Assembly: GCF_006516955.1 (NCBI RefSeq)
Contig: NZ_VHLG01000004.1
Coordinates: 248,001-312,000, forward strand
Direction: 5' to 3'
DNA length: 64,000 bases
Origin: Martelella alba
Lineage (GTDB): Bacteria; Pseudomonadota; Alphaproteobacteria; Rhizobiales; Rhizobiaceae
This document shows positions 37,933 to 45,677 of this stretch, piece after piece. Position 1 is the stretch's first letter; each line of letters opens with the position of its first letter. The notes below the pieces were generated by a model that worked only from the letters and a program-made list of their open reading frames with translations, was not told where the DNA came from and searched no databases. The translations under genes and the position numbers were made by a program.

Positions 37933-37972
37933 TAGCCTACTATCTATTAGCCCATTATCAGATAGTCAGCTA
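37933..37972. promoter_or_regulatory. Likely MarR operator
   Basis: Inverted repeat TAGCCTACTATCT (37933-37945) and AGATAGTCAGCTA (37960-37972), 11 of 13 positions matching, centred about 25 bases before the marR ATG. A TTGATT (37907-37912) and a TATAGC-like box (37931) suggest that the operator overlaps the promoter, as expected for MarR autoregulation. Confidence 0.65.
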
Positions 37973-37977
37973 TTAAT

Positions 37978-38439
37978 ATGTCCAGCGAAATAAACAGACA
38001 GGCCATCACCTTCATGGAGACGATGACCGTCGCCAGCCGAAAGATGCGCACCTATTACAACGCGCAGGTCTCCCGTTACGGGCTGACCTTTGCCCGCGCA
38101 CGGGTGATCCTGCTGCTGTCAAAAAACAAGGTGATGAACCAGAGCGCGCTGGCCTGTGAGCTGGAACTCGAAAAGCCGACTGTCGTACGCATGCTGGACC
38201 GGATGGAAGCCATCGGGCTGATCAGCCGGTCGCCGGACCCCAATGATCGCCGCGCCAATCTGATTTCGCTTTCCGAGCACGGCAAGGCCATGGCGGTCAA
38301 GCTTGACCAGGTGCGCGTCGAATTCTTTGACGCCCTGTTTGGCCCGGCTGATGCACAGAAGCTTGCCGGCGGCATTGCGGTTTTCGAAACGATCATCGCC
38401 CGGATCGAGAAGCTGGAGGCGCATGATGGCGACATCTGA
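37978..38439 (+). CDS. MarR family transcriptional regulator
   Basis: A 153-residue winged-helix regulator. The recognition region is NQSALACELELEKPTVVRMLDRMEAIGLISR, followed by the wing SPDPNDRRANLISLSEHG, with the conserved D-x-R. It overlaps the start of the MFS efflux gene by about 14 bases, and an inverted repeat lies just upstream. I infer that it represses this operon and is released by a drug or phenolic ligand. Confidence 0.92.
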   Translation: MSSEINRQAITFMETMTVASRKMRTYYNAQVSRYGLTFARARVILLLSKNKVMNQSALACELELEKPTVVRMLDRMEAIGLISRSPDPNDRRANLISLSEHGKAMAVKLDQVRVEFFDALFGPADAQKLAGGIAVFETIIARIEKLEAHDGDI

Positions 38440-40105
38440 GCCAGAAACGACCTCTCGGCCCCTGCCCGCAGAGAACGAACAGCCAGCGCCGCCGCCGCGG
38501 CCGCTTTATCCCGGCGCTCCGCCGCCGCAGCCGCCAAAACCGCTGCCGCTGCTGCTGCTCTATATGTTTGCCGCAACCGTGGTTGGCATCACCCAGGGCG
38601 TCGGCATGTCCTTCATCTCAGTCACGATCCAGCAGATTGCCGGGCCGCTGAAGGCGACGACGGCCGAAGCCAGCTGGTTGACGGCCGCCTATCTGGCCCC
38701 CAATGCGGTATTGACCCTGATGCTGTTCAAGATGCGTCAGCAATTCGGCATCCGCCGTTTTGCCGAGGTCTCGATCGTTGTCTATGTGCTGGTCAATCTC
38801 TGCCATCTTTGGGTCGACAGCTTCCAGTCGGCGATGATCGTCCGCTTCTTTGCCGGCATTGCCGCCGCGCCGATGTCGTCGATTTCGATCCTCTACATGC
38901 TTGAGGGACTGCCACCGCAGAAGAAGATTTCCGTCGGCATTACCGGCGGCATGACCGTCATGCTGCTGGCAACGCCGCTTGCCGGCCTGACCGCGCCTTA
39001 TCTTTTCAACCACGGCGGCTTCAAGGCGCTCTATATCTGTGAGCTCGGCCTTGCCATGCTATCCCTGATGCTGATCTTCAAGCTGCCGCTTGTCTCCGGC
39101 GAGCGCGTCAAGGTCATCAACCGCAAGGACCTGATCTCGTTCACTTTCCTCGCCCTTGGCATGGGTGCGATCACCGTTGTGCTCAGCGTCGGGCGAATCT
39201 ACTGGTGGACAGAAGTGCGCTGGACCGGCCTGCTGCTGATCCTCGGCGTGGTCTGCCTGATGCTGATGACGCTGATCGAACTGAACCGGCGCGACGAGCC
39301 GCTGATCGATATCCGCTGGCTTACCTCGGCGGAGATTATCCACTTCACCGGCGCGCTGATGATCTTCCGCATCATCCTGTCGGAACAGTCGACCGGCGTG
39401 CGCTCCTTCTTCATCATGCTGGGGCTCTCCAATGATCAACTGGTCGGTCTCTACGCCGTCATTTTAGGCGCAACCATTGCTGCAGGCGTCGCATGCTCAT
39501 TGATCATAAAACCCGGCCGGGTGGCGGCCATGCACGGCTTCGCGCTTGTCCTTCTCATGATTGGCTGCTGGCTCGACAGCCAGTCGACCAGCCTGACGCG
39601 GCCAAGCGACATGTTTTTGAGCCAGATCCTGATCGCCTTTGCATCCGGCCTGTTCATGCCGCCGGCCATGTTGATCGGCTTTATCGCCGCATTGCGGCGC
39701 GGCCCGAACTATATTCTGAGCTTCATCATCGTCTTCCTGACCACGCAAAGGGTCGGCGGCATTCTTGGTTCGGCCATGTTCGGATCCTTCGTCACCTGGC
39801 GCGAAAAGATCCATTCGGCAGCCCTCGTTCAAGATCTGACAGCCGGTAACCCGCTTGTCGCGGCCCGCATGAGCCAGCTTTCAGCATCCTATGCCTCTGT
39901 CATTCCCGATCCGGTGATCCGCACGGCCGAAGGTGCCGTGCTGCTGGCCAAACAGGTGACGCAACAGGCCTATGTGCTGGCCTATAATGACGCATTCCGT
40001 TTTGAATCCCTGCTGGCCCTGCTGGCGCTGATCATTCTCCTCATCGATGTCGCATTCGAGAAGTGGGAGCACATCCGCGCGCGGGCCGAAGGCCTCCCGG
40101 CCTGA
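38426..40105 (+). CDS. DHA2-family MFS efflux permease (EmrB-like)
   Basis: A 559-residue 14-helix major facilitator that would pair with the membrane fusion protein downstream. It has an unusual N-terminal Pro-rich tail (PAPPPRPLYPGAPPPQPPKP) before the first helix. Typical DHA2 segments are EASWLTAAYLAPNAV and FFAGIAAAPMSS. GGAGG lies 6 bases before ATG 38426; ATG 38423 is an alternative. It is the middle gene of marR-emrB-emrA. Confidence 0.88.
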   Translation: MATSEPETTSRPLPAENEQPAPPPRPLYPGAPPPQPPKPLPLLLLYMFAATVVGITQGVGMSFISVTIQQIAGPLKATTAEASWLTAAYLAPNAVLTLMLFKMRQQFGIRRFAEVSIVVYVLVNLCHLWVDSFQSAMIVRFFAGIAAAPMSSISILYMLEGLPPQKKISVGITGGMTVMLLATPLAGLTAPYLFNHGGFKALYICELGLAMLSLMLIFKLPLVSGERVKVINRKDLISFTFLALGMGAITVVLSVGRIYWWTEVRWTGLLLILGVVCLMLMTLIELNRRDEPLIDIRWLTSAEIIHFTGALMIFRIILSEQSTGVRSFFIMLGLSNDQLVGLYAVILGATIAAGVACSLIIKPGRVAAMHGFALVLLMIGCWLDSQSTSLTRPSDMFLSQILIAFASGLFMPPAMLIGFIAALRRGPNYILSFIIVFLTTQRVGGILGSAMFGSFVTWREKIHSAALVQDLTAGNPLVAARMSQLSASYASVIPDPVIRTAEGAVLLAKQVTQQAYVLAYNDAFRFESLLALLALIILLIDVAFEKWEHIRARAEGLPA

Positions 40106-40127
40106 CTCATCCCCAAGGACATCCATC

Positions 40128-41198
40128 ATGACACGTGCACTCCGCTCAATCGCCTCCTATGCAACGCTCGCCATCGGCCTTGCCGGCATTCTTGCCCTGC
40201 TGTTTGCCTGGCAGCTTCCGCCCTTCAATTTTTCCGATGCCCGGACAGATAACGCCTATATCCAGGGCCAGGTCACCCTCATGTCACCGCAACTCTCCGG
40301 CATTGTCGCCGAAGTTCCGGTTCAGGACTTCCAGAAGGTGAAGAAGGGCGATCTTCTTGTGAAGATCGATGATCGCATTTATCGCCAGCAACTGGCAGAA
40401 GCCAAAGCCGCCCTTGATGCTGCCAACAATGCGCTGTCTGCCAACGCCCAGACGCAGGAAACCGCCAAGGCGCAGATTGCCTCCGCCAAAGCCGATGTCG
40501 ACAGCGCCGAGGCAACACTTGCCAATGCCAGTTCGCAGTGGCAACGCATCCAGACGCTGAGCGAAAAGCAGGTCGCGACCCAGAGCAGCCTAGATACGGC
40601 ACGCGCAACGCTTGATCAGGCCAAGGCGTCGCTCGCCAAGACCAAAGCCGCACTCGACGTCGCCAACCAGACCCTGAAATCGGCCATCATCAACAGGGAT
40701 ACGCTGAAGGCCAATGTCGCCTCGGCCAAGGCTGCCGCCACTCTCGCCGAGATCAACGTTGACAACACGGAAATCACTGCGCCGCGCGACGGTACGCTTG
40801 GCCAGATCAAGACGCGGGTCGGCCAATATGTCTCCGCCGGCACCCAGCTAACCTCACTGGTTCCCGATACTGTTTGGGTCGTGGCCAATTACAAGGAAAC
40901 GCAGCTGCCCGGCATGAAGGTCGGCCAGCGGGTTACATTCACCGTCGATGCGCTTGACGGCAAGAAATTCAACGGCCGCATTGAGCGCTTCTCGCCGGCA
41001 ACCGGATCCGAATTCGCCGTGATCAAGGCTGACAATGCCACAGGCAATTTCACCAAGGTCGCCCAGCGCGTGCCGGTCCGAATTGCCATTGACCCCGACC
41101 AGGCAGAAGCCGACAAGCTGGTTCCCGGCCTCTCGGTCATCACCACGGTTGACATGAAGGACAGCGGCGATGGTAATAACGCGCTTGCATCGCGCTGA
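40128..41198 (+). CDS. HlyD/EmrA-type membrane fusion protein
   Basis: A 356-residue periplasmic adaptor with one N-terminal membrane anchor (about 11-28), a biotinyl-lipoyl-like half (LSGIVAEVPVQDFQKVKKGDLLVKID), a long alpha-helical hairpin (about 85-205, Ala/Lys/Gln-rich), then the second lipoyl half (ITAPRDGTLGQIKTRVGQYV). It should couple the upstream EmrB-like permease to an outer membrane channel, which is not encoded here. AAGGA lies 8 bases upstream of ATG 40128. Confidence 0.9.
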   Translation: MTRALRSIASYATLAIGLAGILALLFAWQLPPFNFSDARTDNAYIQGQVTLMSPQLSGIVAEVPVQDFQKVKKGDLLVKIDDRIYRQQLAEAKAALDAANNALSANAQTQETAKAQIASAKADVDSAEATLANASSQWQRIQTLSEKQVATQSSLDTARATLDQAKASLAKTKAALDVANQTLKSAIINRDTLKANVASAKAAATLAEINVDNTEITAPRDGTLGQIKTRVGQYVSAGTQLTSLVPDTVWVVANYKETQLPGMKVGQRVTFTVDALDGKKFNGRIERFSPATGSEFAVIKADNATGNFTKVAQRVPVRIAIDPDQAEADKLVPGLSVITTVDMKDSGDGNNALASR

Positions 41199-41213
41199 AG
41201 CTGCAAAAGGCTT

Positions 41214-41240
41214 CGGGCGGCGACTGAAGTCACCCGCCCG
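41214..41240. terminator. Hairpin between convergent efflux operon and DUF1647 gene
   Basis: CGGGCGG (41214-41220) pairs with CCGCCCG (41234-41240), with an inner GACT/AGTC stem. It lies in the 54-base gap between convergent genes. No T-run follows, so it may be a weak bidirectional terminator or a Rho-assisted site. Confidence 0.45.
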
Positions 41241-41252
41241 CGGCCGCATTGC

Positions 41253-41996
41253 TCAGTCTATGTCACGATGGATCTCAAATCCGAACTGCCGGTTTTTACG
41301 GGAGGCAAATTTGCAAAACCGCCCCTCGGAAAGATGGACCAGAACACCAAGCACAGCCTGATCCTGACGATGGTTTGAGCGATCGGATCCCTCGGGGGCA
41401 ATCACATCTCCGTTCTGGGCTAACACCGCCCAACGTCTAATCAAAGCCGAAGCCTCCGGATCCCACGCATCAAAACCCACACAGGCGCCGTTGACATTGG
41501 CACGCCCCTTTGCCCAGACCTTGTCCTTGGAAAAGTAACGAAGCGTTGCAGCATCGGTCCAGCGTGCCAGATCATGCGCCGTTCGCGTCGTAAAAAAGCC
41601 ATCGTGAAGGATTGCCCGATAGAGCCTGTTCAACGGCTTGTTGAGCAGATTTCCCGCATCCATCCACACAACCGGCCCATCAGCACGACCGATAAATGAA
41701 CTCAAAATGACCGGCTTCCAGGCATATTGGCCGGCCTGCTTCCGGATATCAAACCAGTCCGGATAGTTTTCGTAGTCAAAGCGCTCAATGCGCGCCTGCG
41801 GCGCCGCAGCCTGAACCCCACTGCGCGCTTCGCGCGTCAGCCCCAGATCATAGATCACCAGTTCAGACTGCGCTTCGTAACGCCCGACACTCTCTACAAA
41901 TTGGCACAGTGACTTCGCATGCGAGGTATCAGCACCCGTAACAATTGTCAGCCGGCTCTTTCGCTTTGTGAAACGAAAAATATTACTCAGATTCAT
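41253..41996 (-). CDS. DUF1647 glycosyltransferase-like protein
   Basis: A 247-residue protein resembling DUF1647, a nucleotide-diphospho-sugar transferase-like fold. Visible segments are RLTIVTGADTSHAKSLCQFV, SELVIYDLGLT, AWKPVILSSFI and VVWMDAGNLL, where the W-x-D-A-G region is the likely metal site. There is no signal peptide or membrane helix. Upstream lies about 170 bases of very AT-rich DNA. It stands alone between the efflux operon and a tRNA. The function is inferred only from the fold. Confidence 0.75.
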   Translation of the reverse strand: MNLSNIFRFTKRKSRLTIVTGADTSHAKSLCQFVESVGRYEAQSELVIYDLGLTREARSGVQAAAPQARIERFDYENYPDWFDIRKQAGQYAWKPVILSSFIGRADGPVVWMDAGNLLNKPLNRLYRAILHDGFFTTRTAHDLARWTDAATLRYFSKDKVWAKGRANVNGACVGFDAWDPEASALIRRWAVLAQNGDVIAPEGSDRSNHRQDQAVLGVLVHLSEGRFCKFASRKNRQFGFEIHRDID

Positions 41997-41999
41997 GCT

Positions 42000-42170
42000 T
42001 CATCAATTCGTTGCTATTTTTTTATAAAGACAGCAACGAATTAGTTATAAATCAAATATAAAATACGAAATATTGAAAAATTCGATCTTAAAATTATAAT
42101 ATTTATTTAATAATAAAGAAATACTATAATTTTAAGACTATATATATAACTCTATATGTATTCGTATCTG
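42000..42170. promoter_or_regulatory. AT-rich upstream region of the DUF1647 gene
   Basis: About 170 bases that are strikingly AT-rich (long A/T runs, several TATA stretches) between tRNA-Gly and the DUF1647 start. It presumably contains that gene's promoter. The composition matches the region before the GT2 gene at 35.7 kb, hinting at shared silencing or acquisition. Confidence 0.5.
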
Positions 42171-42219
42171 TCCCTCACGTTGCATAGAACGCGTTTTTGC
42201 AGAACAGGACTGGGATTAT

Positions 42220-42293
42220 TGGAGCGGGTAGCGGGAATCGAACCCGCGCGTTCAGCTTGGGAAGCTGACAGGCTACCATTACATCATACCCGC
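42220..42293 (-). tRNA. tRNA-Gly (CCC)
   Basis: A complete cloverleaf read on the minus strand. The acceptor GCGGGTA (5' end at 42293) pairs with TACCCGC, followed by discriminator T and an encoded CCA (42220-42222). The anticodon arm is CAGC-TTCCCAA-GCTG, giving anticodon CCC. The T arm has GGGTTCGATTCCC (complete loop). It is 74 bases long with CCA. Confidence 0.95.
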
Positions 42294-42351
42294 AGGCAGC
42301 TTCTGCTCCATAGCACTGCCGCCCCCTGCCCGGCAAGCGCAAAAAGCGCCC

Positions 42352-43737
42352 TCAGCGCACGGCGGCAGACTGCAACCCGTTGGCAAGGGTTGGCAGCAGT
42401 TCGGCAACTGTCGGGTGAATGGGAACGGCCCATTCAAGATCGGTAATATGGGCGCCCATGCTGATCATGTTCGACAGGGCATGAATGGCTTCGTCACCGC
42501 CGGGGCCTAAAATGGCGCCGCCGAGCAGAAGGCCGCTGTCGGCATCGGCCACGAGCTTCATCAGGCCCTGGGTTTCGCCACGTTCGCGGGCACGCGCGAC
42601 GTTCGCCATCGGCCGGCTCGACACGCTGACATTCAATCCACGCTTTTTCGCCTCGGCTTCGCTCAGCCCGGCCCGGCCCAGTGGCGGATCGATATAAAGC
42701 GCGTAGCCCGCGACCCGATCTTCCACATGCCGCTTCTCGCCGTTCAAAATATTGGCAGCAACGATCTCATGATCGTTGTAGGCCGTGTGGGTGAAGGCGC
42801 CGCGACCATTGCAGTCACCCAGCGCAAAAATGCCTTTCGCACTGGTTTCCAGAAAGGAATCAACGGTGATATAGCCGCGCTTGTCGACGGCAATCCCGGC
42901 CTTTTCCAGCCCAAGATCATCTGTATTCGGCCGCCGCCCGAGCGCCACCAGAACATCGGACCCGGAGACTATTGTCTCATCAGCACCATGCCTGACGGTT
43001 GCACATATACCGGCGCCATCCGGCGCGAGCCCGATACAGTCGGCACCGGTTAAAATGGTAATGCCTTCCGCCTCCAGAATGTGCCGCACCGCGTCGGCAA
43101 TCTCCGGGTCCTCACGGCCGATCAGCCGTTCACCACGCTCAATCACCGTGACGCGCGCACCGAAACGGGCAAACATCTGTGCAAATTCCAGCCCGATATA
43201 ACTGCCGCCAAGCACCAGCAGATGTTCGGGCACCCGTTCAAGCCGCACCATATCGGCATTGGTGAGGTATTTGATCTTGTCGAGGCCCTCGATCGCCGGG
43301 ATAGCGGGCCTGCCACCGACATTGATAAAGATCCTTTCCGCTGAAATCACATCTTCATCGATGATCAGCGATCGCGGTCCGGAAAACCGGGCATGGCCAT
43401 GCAGCAGCGTGAGATTTTCCATCCCGTCAAGCCAGGCCTCGAGTCCCTGGCGCGAGGCCGAGACGACCGAACGCGCCCGTTTCATCACCCGTGTCATGTC
43501 GACTGAAACGTCACCGACAATATCAACGCCGAAATCACCGGCCCGGCGCGCCAGATGTGCCATGCGCGCGCTCGCCACCAGCGTCTTGGTTGGCGTGCAG
43601 CCGGTATTGACGCAAGTGCCGCCCAGACGATGCCGCTCGACCAGCGCAACCTTCTGTCCCGCCGCAACCAACCTTCCGGCCAGCGAAGGCCCCGCCTGCC
43701 CCGCCCCGATGATAATTGCATCGTAATATGTCGTCAT
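42352..43737 (-). CDS. FAD-dependent pyridine nucleotide-disulfide oxidoreductase (mercuric-reductase-like)
   Basis: A 461-residue flavoprotein. The FAD motif IIIGAGQAGPSLAGRL is at the N-terminus, and the redox disulfide GGTCVNTGCTPTK has Cys 42 and 47. The second dinucleotide motif is LVLGGSYIGLEFAQMF, and the FAD end motif is FALGDCNGRGAFTHTAYND. The C-terminal dimerisation domain carries MISMGAHITDLEWAVPIHPT in place of the usual HxxPTxxE pair; a histidine (IHPTVAEL) is present. There are no vicinal C-terminal cysteines, so it is unlikely to be a true MerA. Its ATG overlaps the DUF4126 stop by 4 bases. Confidence 0.88.
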   Translation of the reverse strand: MTTYYDAIIIGAGQAGPSLAGRLVAAGQKVALVERHRLGGTCVNTGCTPTKTLVASARMAHLARRAGDFGVDIVGDVSVDMTRVMKRARSVVSASRQGLEAWLDGMENLTLLHGHARFSGPRSLIIDEDVISAERIFINVGGRPAIPAIEGLDKIKYLTNADMVRLERVPEHLLVLGGSYIGLEFAQMFARFGARVTVIERGERLIGREDPEIADAVRHILEAEGITILTGADCIGLAPDGAGICATVRHGADETIVSGSDVLVALGRRPNTDDLGLEKAGIAVDKRGYITVDSFLETSAKGIFALGDCNGRGAFTHTAYNDHEIVAANILNGEKRHVEDRVAGYALYIDPPLGRAGLSEAEAKKRGLNVSVSSRPMANVARARERGETQGLMKLVADADSGLLLGGAILGPGGDEAIHALSNMISMGAHITDLEWAVPIHPTVAELLPTLANGLQSAAVR

Positions 43738-44192
43738 GCAGCAACCACAATCAAAAGTGCCCCCAGTAAGGCAATGGCATCTTCAATCAGGGCCGCGGGC
43801 CGGTCTTGACCAAATTTACGGGCAAGTGCGCCGCGGGCTTTGGCACCGCCAAGCGTTCCGATCACCGCACCGACGAGGCCGGCGACCGCGCCGGGACCGA
43901 AACCACCGGCGGCAAAGCCGAGCGCAGTGCCGGCAATGGCACCCATGACGATCCGCGCGCCAAATTGCGGCGGCACGGTACGGCTCGGCGTTGTCGGCAA
44001 CTGGTCGGTCACAAGTTCGACCAGGGCAAACAATGTCAAAACGCCAACCGCCCAGACCGATCCCATGAAGGACAGGAACGTATGCGACAGATCAATCCAG
44101 CCGAGATAGGCTGCCCAGGCAATGGCGGCAGGCGCGGTCATGGCCCTGAGGCCTGCAACCACCCCGATCAACAATGCAAAAAGTAAAGACAT
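43734..44192 (-). CDS. DUF4126 membrane protein
   Basis: A 152-residue membrane protein with four hydrophobic stretches rich in Gly and Ala (for example GFAAGGFGPGAVAGLVGAVIG), matching the DUF4126 family. The start at 44192 (MSLLFALLIGVVAGLRAMTAPAA) is chosen because the first helix begins there; the open frame reaches 44345. It is the first gene of a pair with the flavoprotein (4-base overlap 43734-43737). The function is unknown. Confidence 0.85.
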   Translation of the reverse strand: MSLLFALLIGVVAGLRAMTAPAAIAWAAYLGWIDLSHTFLSFMGSVWAVGVLTLFALVELVTDQLPTTPSRTVPPQFGARIVMGAIAGTALGFAAGGFGPGAVAGLVGAVIGTLGGAKARGALARKFGQDRPAALIEDAIALLGALLIVVAA

Positions 44193-44333
44193 CGAGGCAA
44201 CTCCTGTCAGACAAACGCAAGGTTGCAAGAAGATGACGATAACATAACCGGATATAAACGCACCACAAATCTGACATTCGTCAGTCAGATCAACACATGT
44301 GACTGATTTCGTGACACTAATCGGAACCCACTC

Positions 44334-44606
44334 TTGACGTAGCACTTCGAGCGATTACATTATGGCGTATCCTGGACCTTTCAGCATGAAGGCCAGAAAC
44401 CCGGTACCGGGCCCCTCTGGCGAGAGTTCGACGGCGCTCTCGTGATGTCGGTACCGTCCGCAGATGAGCCGGCGGACATTGATTACAATGTATCAGAACG
44501 GAAATGCCGAGGCGCGGCTCATCGGGCCATCGGCTGTGTGTGCCCTCTCGACAAGCAAATTGGCAGGGACAGATCCGCGCCATTTGCCTTTTACGGGGGC
44601 ACGGCC
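44334..44606 (+). promoter_or_regulatory. Long structured leader, candidate riboswitch for the DUF475 gene
   Basis: Promoter-like TTGACG (44334-44339) and CATTAT (44358-44363) precede about 240 bases of leader. Stems: GCCAGA/TCTGGC (44392-44397, 44416-44421) enclosing the palindrome CCCGGTACCGGG (44400-44411); CGAGAG/CTCTCG (44421-44426, 44437-44442); GTCCGC/GCGGAC (44456-44461, 44472-44477). GATGAGCC in the third loop (44463-44470) is fully complementary to GGCTCATC (44516-44523), an alternative pairing or pseudoknot. A last stem GCAAATTGGC/GCCATTTGC (44555-44564, 44579-44587) is followed by CTTTTA and then the GGGGGC ribosome binding site. TerC-family genes are often riboswitch-controlled (yybP-ykoY, and a described terC motif), but I could not match a known consensus. 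Confidence 0.55.
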
Positions 44607-45674
44607 ATGACACCGTCTTCAAGACCGCTGCACAGCTATTTTCACGGCGCTTTCATCGTCACCGCCATCGGGCTTGGCGGCGCAGCACTCTATGGCTATC
44701 TCAGTTTTGACGGGCTGGGCGGTGCGCTCGCATTTCTGTTCATCACGGCCGTGCTTGCTGTTCTGGAAATCTCGCTGTCCTTTGACAACGCCATTGTCAA
44801 CGCCAACAAGCTCAAGGATATGACAAAGGCTTGGCAACGCCGCTTCCTGACCTGGGGTATTCTGATTGCCGTCTTCGGCATGCGGCTGATCTTCCCGCTG
44901 GCCATCGTCGCCGCTGCAGCGCATATCGGCCCGCTCTCGGCGCTTGAACTTGCCGTCTATGATCCGCGCGCCTATGCCGCGATCATGCATGAGGCCCATA
45001 TGCCGATTGCTGCCTTTGGCGGGACCTTCCTGCTGATGGTCGGGCTTTCCTATTTCTTCGACGGTGACAAGGATATTCACTGGTTGCCAGCGGTGGAGCG
45101 CCCCATGTGCCGCTGCTCCTCCATCAAGGGAATCGAAATCGGTCTTGCGCTTGTGCTTGTGCTGTTGTTTTCAAGCCTTGTTCCCGATGCCCGCGCCGCT
45201 GATTTCCTCTATCCGGCACTTTACGGCCTTCTGACCTTCCTTGGCGTCGAGGTCTTGAGCGGCTTTCTCGATGCCAGCCAGAAACAGGTTGCCCGCGCCG
45301 CCGCCCAAGGCGGGCTTGGCGCCTTCATCTATCTGGAAATTCTCGATGCCAGCTTCTCATTCGATGGCGTCGTAGGTGCCTTCGCGCTGACCAAGAACCT
45401 GTTCATCATCGCCGCCGGTCTCGGCATCGGCGCCATGTATGTCCGCTCTCTCACCATCATGCTGGTGGAACGTGGCACGCTGAGCGAGTTCCGCTTTCTC
45501 GAACATGGTGCCTTTTATGCGATCCTCATTCTGGCCGTGATCATGTTCTCGCAGACGCTGTTCCACATCCCCGAAGCCGTGACCGGTCTGGTTGGCGCCT
45601 CGCTGATCGCGCTTTCGCTCTGGTCATCTATCCGGTGGCGCCGCGCCAATGGCCAGATCGCCGGAAGCAGCTGA
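44607..45674 (+). CDS. DUF475 (TerC-like) integral membrane protein
   Basis: A 355-residue polytopic protein of the DUF475 family, related to TerC/Alx metal transport proteins. The two conserved acidic motifs of the superfamily are seen: VLEISLSFDNAIVNANKLK (about 52-70) and YLEILDASFSFDGVVGAFAL (about 243-263). About nine hydrophobic helices. TerC relatives export manganese or load metals onto secreted proteins; that role here is inferred. ATG 44607 has GGGGGC upstream. The frame continues to 44442, but that part is better read as RNA leader. It converges on the histidine kinase with 3 bases between. Confidence 0.87.
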   Translation: MTPSSRPLHSYFHGAFIVTAIGLGGAALYGYLSFDGLGGALAFLFITAVLAVLEISLSFDNAIVNANKLKDMTKAWQRRFLTWGILIAVFGMRLIFPLAIVAAAAHIGPLSALELAVYDPRAYAAIMHEAHMPIAAFGGTFLLMVGLSYFFDGDKDIHWLPAVERPMCRCSSIKGIEIGLALVLVLLFSSLVPDARAADFLYPALYGLLTFLGVEVLSGFLDASQKQVARAAAQGGLGAFIYLEILDASFSFDGVVGAFALTKNLFIIAAGLGIGAMYVRSLTIMLVERGTLSEFRFLEHGAFYAILILAVIMFSQTLFHIPEAVTGLVGASLIALSLWSSIRWRRANGQIAGSS

Positions 45675-45677
45675 GGC

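Noticed and set aside
42180-42300. tRNA-Gly as an integration site with flanking direct repeat
   Set aside because: I found no second copy of the tRNA 3' end within the DUF1647 interval and no integrase.
42352-43737. Calling the flavoprotein mercuric reductase (merA)
   Set aside because: There is no C-terminal cysteine pair, no N-terminal heavy-metal domain and no mer genes around it.
44442-44606. N-terminal extension of the DUF475 protein by 55 codons
   Set aside because: The extra residues are Cys/Arg-rich and unlike the family; the region forms strong RNA stems, and GGGGGC sits correctly before ATG 44607.
44334-44606. Assigning the leader to the yybP-ykoY manganese riboswitch
   Set aside because: The consensus GGGGAGUAG loop and the CGUCAACA element are not present, so I only call it a candidate regulatory RNA.
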